A stretch of DNA of 64,000 nucleotides from Planctomycetota bacterium (GTDB lineage Bacteria > Planctomycetota > Phycisphaerae > SM23-33). The translations under genes and the position numbers were made by a program. The stretch lies in the NCBI GenBank assembly GCA_022705325.1, contig JAKJER010000007.1, positions 115,517 through 179,516 of the forward strand, given 5' to 3'. Positions within the stretch are counted from its first letter, which is position 1. Each line of letters opens with the position of its first letter. The notes beneath the pieces are model-generated. The model did no database searches. It was not told where the DNA came from and was given only the letters and a program-made list of their open reading frames with translations. Positions 59,533 to 64,000 of the stretch are shown here, piece after piece.

Positions 59533-60501
59533 CTATGCTCCTGCCTCTTGGTCGCTGTCGCCTTGCCCCGACTGGCGCAAGACCTCTTCCAGAATCTCGC
59601 CGCAGCCGTCTTCCAGCAGCAGCCCGGCCAGGCGCTGCCCTGCCTCGGCGGCCTGCAGGTCAGACGTCACCTCTGCGACGATTTCGTGCCGCAGCAGCCG
59701 CGAGCCGTCCAGGCCGGCCACGAACCCGCTGAGGGTCATCTCGCCGTCTGCGAACCGGCCGTAGGCGCCGACCGGCACCTGGCAGCCGCCTTGCAGCCGG
59801 CCGAGGAAGGCCCGCTCGGCCATGCAGGCCCAGCGGGACTGACTGTCATTCAGTTCCACTACCAGTGTAGCCAGCGGCGGGTCGCCCTGGCGGATCTCCA
59901 CCGCCAACGCGCCCTGACCGCAGGCCGGAAGAAAGTCGGTCGGGTCCAGCCGCTGCGTGATCCGCTCCGCGAGCCCTAGACGCACGAGCCCCGCGCTGGC
60001 GAAGAGGATGGCATCCGCCTCGCCCTGGTCGAACTTGCGCAGGCGGGTCGGCACGTTGCCGCGGATATGGCCCACGCGCATGTCGGGCCGACGGTGCAGG
60101 AGTTGCGCCTGCCGCCGCAGCGAACTGGTCAGCACCAGCGCGCCTTCGGGCAACTCGTCGAGCGTGCAGCCGGAGCGGGTGATCAGGGCGTCCGCGGGGT
60201 CTTCGCGGGCGGTGATGGCCGCGACCTCCAGCCCGGCCACCGTGGCGGTGGGCAGGTCCTTGAGGCTGTGCACGGCCAGGTCCACCCGACCCTCGAGCAG
60301 GGCCTGCTCGATCTCCTTGGTGAACAGGCCCTTGTCGCCCAGCTTGTGCAGGGGGTCCTGGAGGAGCTTGTCTCCCTGGGTGTGGATGATCTCCAGGCGG
60401 ACCTCAAGGCCGTCGCGTCCGGTCAGCAGCCGGTCGCGGACGTGATTCGCCTGCCACAGCGCCAGGGCCGAGCCCCGCGTCCCGATCACCACTTCCTGCA
60501 T
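59533..60501 (-). CDS. hemC: Hydroxymethylbilane synthase (porphobilinogen deaminase)
   Basis: HemC joins four porphobilinogens into hydroxymethylbilane. The 322-residue protein has IGTRGSALALWQANHV, THSLKDLP-type AVHSLKDLP at 77-85, SSLRRQAQLL, IRGNVPTRLRK and Cys240 in GGCQVPVGAY, which carries the dipyrromethane cofactor. Start at ATG 60501 with GGGAG four bases upstream. First gene of the heme operon; hemA, hemL and hemB are not in the window. An overlapping palindrome (60575-60593) lies upstream, between hemC and cdsA. Confidence 0.97.
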   Translation of the reverse strand: MQEVVIGTRGSALALWQANHVRDRLLTGRDGLEVRLEIIHTQGDKLLQDPLHKLGDKGLFTKEIEQALLEGRVDLAVHSLKDLPTATVAGLEVAAITAREDPADALITRSGCTLDELPEGALVLTSSLRRQAQLLHRRPDMRVGHIRGNVPTRLRKFDQGEADAILFASAGLVRLGLAERITQRLDPTDFLPACGQGALAVEIRQGDPPLATLVVELNDSQSRWACMAERAFLGRLQGGCQVPVGAYGRFADGEMTLSGFVAGLDGSRLLRHEIVAEVTSDLQAAEAGQRLAGLLLEDGCGEILEEVLRQSGQGDSDQEAGA

Positions 60502-60574
60502 GTCGCGCTCCCGTAGACCATGGCGTCCATCTTCTGCGTTCGTCGGCGGTGTTGACAGGTCGGATCCTGCTAAG

Positions 60575-60593
60575 AACAATTGTTGCGAACAAT
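60575..60593 (-). promoter_or_regulatory. Overlapping palindromes upstream of hemC
   Basis: AACAATTGTT (10-bp palindrome) overlaps ATTGTT-GCG-AACAAT (6-bp arms). This AT-rich island lies in the 109-bp gap, 74 bp before the hemC ATG and 18 bp past the cdsA stop. It could be an operator or a weak hairpin; no matching -35/-10 pair was found for hemC. Confidence 0.45.
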
Positions 60594-60610
60594 CGCGGCG
60601 CCCGCGTCCC

Positions 60611-61516
60611 TCAGCCGTACACTGCCCGCAACAGCATCAAGGCCACCGGCGCCGCCAGCAGCGGCGAGTCCAGAATGTCCAGCAGTCCGCCGAAACCCGG
60701 GACGAGCCGGCCCGAGTCCTTCATCTCGGCCGACCGCTTCAGCAGGCTCTCGCAGAGGTCGGCGAACTGGCCCGCCAGGGCCATCACCAGGCCGAACACC
60801 GCCGCCTGCCACAATTGGACCGGATGCCCGCGAAAGCTCATGGGGACCCAGCGGGCCCAGGCGACGGCGACGCCCATGGCGAAGACGATCCCGCCGACCA
60901 GGCCCTCCCAGGTCTTGCCCGGCGAGAGCCAGGGGATCAGCTTGTGCCTGCCCGCGAGCACGCCGGTGAAGTAGGCCCCGATGTCGGTGAACTTGACCGC
61001 CAGTAGAAAGACCAGCAGCGCCGCCAGCCCGTACTCGATCCGAAGCACCAGGATGCACGCCGACCCCACGCCCAGGTACAGCACGGTCAGCAGAGTGGCG
61101 GCGACGCGGCGGAAGGCGTCTTCGACGCGGTAGCGAACCATCTGCTCGGCGAAGACCACCAGGACGACGAACCCCAGCACCGGCAGGACGTCCTGCCCGT
61201 GCGGACGCCAGTCGCGGGTCATCCGCCACCAGTAGGGCAGCGTGCCCAGCATCGCCGACCCCGCCAGCGCCGACACCGTCAACAGCTTTATCCCGGCCGA
61301 CTGGGCCAGGCGGGCCATCTCTTCGACGGCGACGACGATCAGCAGCAGCACCAGCAGGGCCAGCGGCAGACCGGGCAGGAGGCGAGAGAGCGTCTCGCCC
61401 AGGCGGACCGGCTGGTCCGGCGCGGGGCCGACCAGGCCTTCCAGGCGATAGTCCAGGTAGAACAGCGCCGCCAGCGCGACGATCATCACCAGGCCAAAGA
61501 GGATCCGTTTCTTCAT
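60611..61516 (-). CDS. cdsA: Phosphatidate cytidylyltransferase
   Basis: CdsA makes CDP-diacylglycerol from phosphatidate and CTP at the inner membrane, the branch point of phospholipid synthesis. The 301-residue protein has about eight hydrophobic segments. The C-terminal family signature is present: KFTDIGAYFTGVLAGRHKL, SPGKTWEGLVGG, and the S-x(2)-KR-x(4)-K-D-x-G-type ending SLLKRSAEMKDSG...GGLLDILDSP. The ATG at 61516 has no clear Shine-Dalgarno; a TTG two codons upstream is possible. The usual neighbours uppS and dxr are absent. It precedes hemC in the same direction. Confidence 0.95.
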   Translation of the reverse strand: MKKRILFGLVMIVALAALFYLDYRLEGLVGPAPDQPVRLGETLSRLLPGLPLALLVLLLIVVAVEEMARLAQSAGIKLLTVSALAGSAMLGTLPYWWRMTRDWRPHGQDVLPVLGFVVLVVFAEQMVRYRVEDAFRRVAATLLTVLYLGVGSACILVLRIEYGLAALLVFLLAVKFTDIGAYFTGVLAGRHKLIPWLSPGKTWEGLVGGIVFAMGVAVAWARWVPMSFRGHPVQLWQAAVFGLVMALAGQFADLCESLLKRSAEMKDSGRLVPGFGGLLDILDSPLLAAPVALMLLRAVYG

Positions 61517-61590
61517 GCGCAATATTAGGCGCTGTCACCGGCCAAAAAGCCAGCGGCAACAGGAGGGCGCGGGGCCGGCCCGACGGGTGG

Positions 61591-62394
61591 TTACAGTCGG
61601 GAGCGCCGGCGGTGGGGGGGGCGGGGGTGGTCGTTGTTGCGGACGTCGTAGGTCTTGGAGGGCCTGCCCACCAGCGTGCCTTCGCCGCTGGGCTGCTCGC
61701 CCTGCGAGGCGACGCAGGCGCGTTCGCCGGTCGCTTCCCGGGCCTGGCGGCAGGCCGTCTCGATGATGGTCACCACCCGGTCCAGGTCGTCGGTGACGGT
61801 GAACAGGTTCAGGTCGTCCGGGTCGATCTTGCCGTAGCCGTGGTCCAGCATGCGCTCCTTCATCCACTTGACCAGGCCCGTCCAGTAGTCCTTGCCCACC
61901 AGCACGACCGGGAATCGATCCGCCTTGCCCGTCTGGATCAACGTCATGGAGTTGAAGAACTCGTGGAGCGTGCCGAACCCGCCCGGGAAGCACACGAACG
62001 AGCAGGCGTACTTGACGAACATCACCAGGCGGGCGAAGAAGTAGCGGAAGTCCAGCGGCAGGTTCGTGTACGGGTTGGCCTTCTGCTCGTGGGGCAGCAT
62101 GATGTTCAGGCCCACGCTGACCGCGCCCACCTCCTGGGCGCCGCGGTTGGCCGCCTCCATGATCCCGGGCCCGCCGCCGGTGATCACTCCGAAGCCTCGC
62201 TCGCCCAGCATCCGGGCCAGCCGGCGGGCGTGCGCGTACTGTGGGTCGTTGCGGGGCGTGCGGGCCGAGCCGAAAATGCTCACCGCCGGGCCGATCCGAG
62301 ACATCGCCTCGAACCCGTCCACGAACTCGCTCATGATGCGGAAGACCCGCCAGGTGTCCGCCTGCGTGAAATCCGGCTGTAGGTTTGGAGCCAC
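61591..62394 (-). CDS. LOG family protein (TIGR00730-type Rossmann fold)
   Basis: A GTG start at 62394 is used because GGAAGGAA lies just upstream. The 267-residue protein has the hallmarks GGGPGIMEAANRGA and PGGFGTLHEFFNSMTLIQTGK, with SIFGSARTP at the N-terminus. LOG proteins hydrolyse nucleoside 5'-monophosphates, for example releasing cytokinin-type bases; many bacterial copies were misnamed lysine decarboxylases. The C-terminal 35 residues are an Arg/Pro/Ser-rich tail (PPHRRRSRL) outside the domain. It diverges from the lipoprotein gene at 62539 and precedes cdsA. Confidence 0.9.
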   Translation of the reverse strand: MAPNLQPDFTQADTWRVFRIMSEFVDGFEAMSRIGPAVSIFGSARTPRNDPQYAHARRLARMLGERGFGVITGGGPGIMEAANRGAQEVGAVSVGLNIMLPHEQKANPYTNLPLDFRYFFARLVMFVKYACSFVCFPGGFGTLHEFFNSMTLIQTGKADRFPVVLVGKDYWTGLVKWMKERMLDHGYGKIDPDDLNLFTVTDDLDRVVTIIETACRQAREATGERACVASQGEQPSGEGTLVGRPSKTYDVRNNDHPRPPHRRRSRL

Positions 62395-62488
62395 GTCACT
62401 TCCTTCCCGAAAGGGCCATTCGTTTATGTATCGGCCGATTCGCCCTCTGCGAGTAGCATAGCATCTTCTTCCCCGTGGATGCCAGCAT

Positions 62489-62519
62489 TTGACAACGCCC
62501 GCGCCGTTGCGCCTAATAC
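62489..62519 (+). promoter_or_regulatory. Possible promoter for the lipoprotein at 62539
   Basis: A perfect TTGACA is followed after 19 bp by TAATAC, 20 bp before the start codon. The spacing is longer than ideal and the leader would be about 13 nt. Confidence 0.4.
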
Positions 62520-62538
62520 ACGGCCACAGGAGAAGACC

Positions 62539-63354
62539 ATGCTGACAAGACTGATCGCGTTGCTGACACTGAGCCTGGCCTTGGCCGGCTGCGGCGGGCA
62601 GTTCATCCTCACTGTCCCCGACCAGGTTGCCCCGGCCGGCGGGCAGGCCGTCGTTGTCGTCCGCCTGCAACGAAACGACTTCTTCGTTCTTGCCCCGGCG
62701 ATCGAAGGGGCGGCGATCCGCTTCCGCGTCGAGGGGCAGGACGACCGGGCCGCCTACACCGACCGCCTCGGCTACGCCGGCGCCAGCGTCCCCGTGGGCG
62801 ACCAGGTTGGCGTCTATCCCCTTTCGATCGACCACCTCGACCGCGAAGGCGACCAGGCCCACGCCAGGGCCTCCGCCTATGTCTGGAACGCCCAGGCGCC
62901 CGTCGTCGCCGTCGACCTCGACGCCCTGGACCTGGACGCCTCCCAGCCGTCCGACGCCGCCCGCCAGGCCCTCCAGAAACTCGCCGCCCGGCCCGCCAAC
63001 ATCCTCTACCTCACCGACCGCCGCATCACCCGCCACGCCGAGATCCACCGCCGCCTCGCCCAGCACAACCTGCCCGACGGGCCCGTCCTGCTCTGGCAAC
63101 GCGAGTCCTGGCACATCAGCTACATCCGCGGCTGGATCCCCGTCGTCAAGGTCGAGACCCGCCTGGTCAGCCAACTCGCCGGCCTGAGGGAGACGCTGCC
63201 CAGACTCCAGGTCGGCATCGCCGCCTCCAACCCCGCCTGTCGGGCCTTCCTGGCCGCCGGACTCAAGTGCGTCACCCTCGCGCCCAGCCGCATCCAGGAC
63301 CCCAACCTGACACAGGCCCCAAGCTGGGACGCCGCCGTCCAGGCCGTCCCCTGA
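62539..63354 (+). CDS. Lipoprotein with a degenerate HAD-like C-terminal domain
   Basis: CAGGAG lies six bases before the ATG. The 271-residue product is a lipoprotein (SLALAGC, Cys18). Residues 25-125 look like a beta-sandwich (VPDQVAPAGGQAVVVVRLQ), resembling the N-terminal part of LNS2/App1-type proteins. The second half has HAD-like elements: VVAVDLDALD (motif I position, DxD), ILYLTDRR (motif II Thr), a Lys in VVKVETR, and GIAASNPACRAFLAAGLKCVTL at the motif IV position. The last lacks the usual acidic pair, so activity is uncertain. It may be a surface phosphatase relative or a structural derivative. Confidence 0.65.
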   Translation: MLTRLIALLTLSLALAGCGGQFILTVPDQVAPAGGQAVVVVRLQRNDFFVLAPAIEGAAIRFRVEGQDDRAAYTDRLGYAGASVPVGDQVGVYPLSIDHLDREGDQAHARASAYVWNAQAPVVAVDLDALDLDASQPSDAARQALQKLAARPANILYLTDRRITRHAEIHRRLAQHNLPDGPVLLWQRESWHISYIRGWIPVVKVETRLVSQLAGLRETLPRLQVGIAASNPACRAFLAAGLKCVTLAPSRIQDPNLTQAPSWDAAVQAVP

Positions 63355-63365
63355 CCCGCGCCTCA

Positions 63366-63530
63366 ATGTCCCGTTTTTCCGAAAAATCGCCCCGCGACGG
63401 ATCGACACTCGAAACAGGCGTAAGCCGTGTTTCTGTAATTATTTACAGTCATTTCGCGTAATCGCGAATACTGGGAAATCTGCGAAAACCAGGCGCGCAA
63501 ACGGGACATCTTCACCCGAAATGGGACATT
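63366..63530. repeat. Inverted-repeat-flanked AT-rich element with nested hairpins
   Basis: Ends ATGTCCCGTTT (63366-63376) and AAACGGGACAT (63499-63509) are perfect 11-bp inverted repeats; a third copy of the motif, AATGGGACATT, ends at 63530. Inside lie two perfect hairpins, CTGTAA/TTACAG (63433-63448) and TTCGCG/CGCGAA (63453-63468). Base composition is clearly lower in GC than the flanks. No coding capacity. It could be a small non-autonomous mobile element or an operator region. Confidence 0.6.
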
Positions 63531-63635
63531 CGAGCCGCCGATCCAGTCACGCCGTGATAGTCGACGGGGAGCCGGGCCCGCCGCGCTCGCGGCTGACACG
63601 CCGGCTGCTTCGCCGGAAACGCCCCTGGCTCCCGG

Positions 63636-64000
63636 TCACAGCACCGCCACCTGGAAGTCGTCCTCGGCCGGCAGGGTGTCCACCAGGCCGGCGACCACGT
63701 TGCGGGCGGTGCTTGGCGCCGCACCGTCGCGATACCGCGTCAGCATCGTGATCCCCGTGTCCGCCACCAGCCCGAACGGCGCGTCGCCGTTGTCCGTGGC
63801 CACCCCGCGGAGGATCACCGTCCCCATCGAGGGACCCGCCACCACCGAGTTCGCGAACACCCCAGCCGCCCGCGAGATCATCAGCATCCGGATCGCCGGC
63901 GTCTGCATCCCCGCCAGCGGTGCGGCGAAGTACTCCGCCGCCGTCACGCCCGCGCCGGGCATCCCGGCTACGCCGTCCAGCACGCACGCGTACACGCCGC
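63636..64000 (-). CDS. C-terminal part of an unknown protein (gene start outside window)
   Basis: The minus-strand frame is open from the window edge to a stop at 63636, giving about 120 codons. The GTG near 63995 is more likely internal, since the frame continues upstream of it. The sequence is rich in Ala, Gly, Val and Thr (GVTAAEYFAAPLAGMQTPAIRMLMIS, GPSMGTVILRGVATDNGDAPFGLVADTGITML) and ends VDTLPAEDDFQVAVL. It suggests beta-strand repeats, perhaps the end of a surface or flagellin-like repeat protein, but I recognise no family. Confidence 0.5.
   Translation of the reverse strand, partial: GVYACVLDGVAGMPGAGVTAAEYFAAPLAGMQTPAIRMLMISRAAGVFANSVVAGPSMGTVILRGVATDNGDAPFGLVADTGITMLTRYRDGAAPSTARNVVAGLVDTLPAEDDFQVAVL

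Noticed and set aside
61591..62394. Lysine decarboxylase
   Set aside because: The PGGxGTxxE and GGGPGIMEA motifs mark the LOG family; the old annotation has no biochemical support.

Overview
The window is GC-rich, densely coded, chromosomal DNA that most resembles a planctomycete, probably of the Phycisphaerae side. This rests on PEP-CTERM surface proteins ending in a short hydrophobic helix and RRRRR, a type II pseudopilin-like protein (GGFTLVELL), many twin-arginine or lipoprotein-exported carbohydrate enzymes, a sulfatase, Gfo/Idh/MocA and UroD-family paralogs, and the anaerobe-type Ahb heme route. No tRNA, rRNA, CRISPR array, transposase or phage gene was recognised. Taxonomy is an inference from gene content only.

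Layout. 1-9.1 kb: a truncated VWA membrane protein, a 2,074-residue beta-strand-repeat PEP-CTERM surface protein with its own promoter, long leader and terminator, and an exported GH29 fucosidase. 9.2-19.3 kb: guaA, a pseudopilin, glpD, an exported GH105-type hydrolase, then a three-gene run (PurM-like, UroD-like, Tat-exported putative hydrolase) behind a near-consensus promoter. 19.3-26 kb: a giant membrane/spermidine-synthase fusion and the run rpmA - obg - coaX - mnmE-like. 26-35.6 kb: an MFS transporter and a second UroD-like protein; then, on the minus strand, a histidine kinase coupled to a LarA-like protein, a cold-shock protein, pnp, rpsO, a lone receiver-domain protein and a PilZ protein. 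35.8-43.3 kb: a second PEP-CTERM protein, a Tat-exported unknown, an M14/amidotransferase-like fusion, an exported oxidoreductase and a lactonase-type propeller. 43.4-48 kb: a complete iron-type ABC importer. 48-55.6 kb: lipoprotein, GH32/43-like protein, GntP permease with sulfatase, nucleotidyltransferase-fold protein, GNAT protein. 55.7-61.5 kb: hemC - cobA/hemD - ahbC - ahbD, with cdsA upstream. 61.6-64 kb: LOG-family protein, a lipoprotein, an inverted-repeat element and a truncated unknown.

How it fits together. The biosynthetic core is GMP synthesis, CoA synthesis, phospholipid headgroup activation, and porphyrin synthesis from porphobilinogen through uroporphyrinogen III and precorrin-2 (siroheme branch) to heme. 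The accessory part is uptake and breakdown of complex, partly sulfated sugars (GH29, GH105, GH32/43-like, sulfatase, GntP, oxidoreductase, lactonase) with iron import. Signalling genes (histidine kinase, receiver protein, PilZ) sit around the RNA and ribosome genes.

The most unusual signal is non-coding. Eight degenerate heptamer arrays lie at gene junctions, several overlapping stop codons. A perfect 13-bp-arm palindrome occurs twice, once as a likely terminator behind ahbD and once in frame inside the mnmE-like gene. Five hairpins follow one another in 131 bp. An AT-richer inverted-repeat element contains two nested hairpins. I did not find a convincing new defence or mobile system; the repeat families and a few odd fusions or pairings are the leads worth following.
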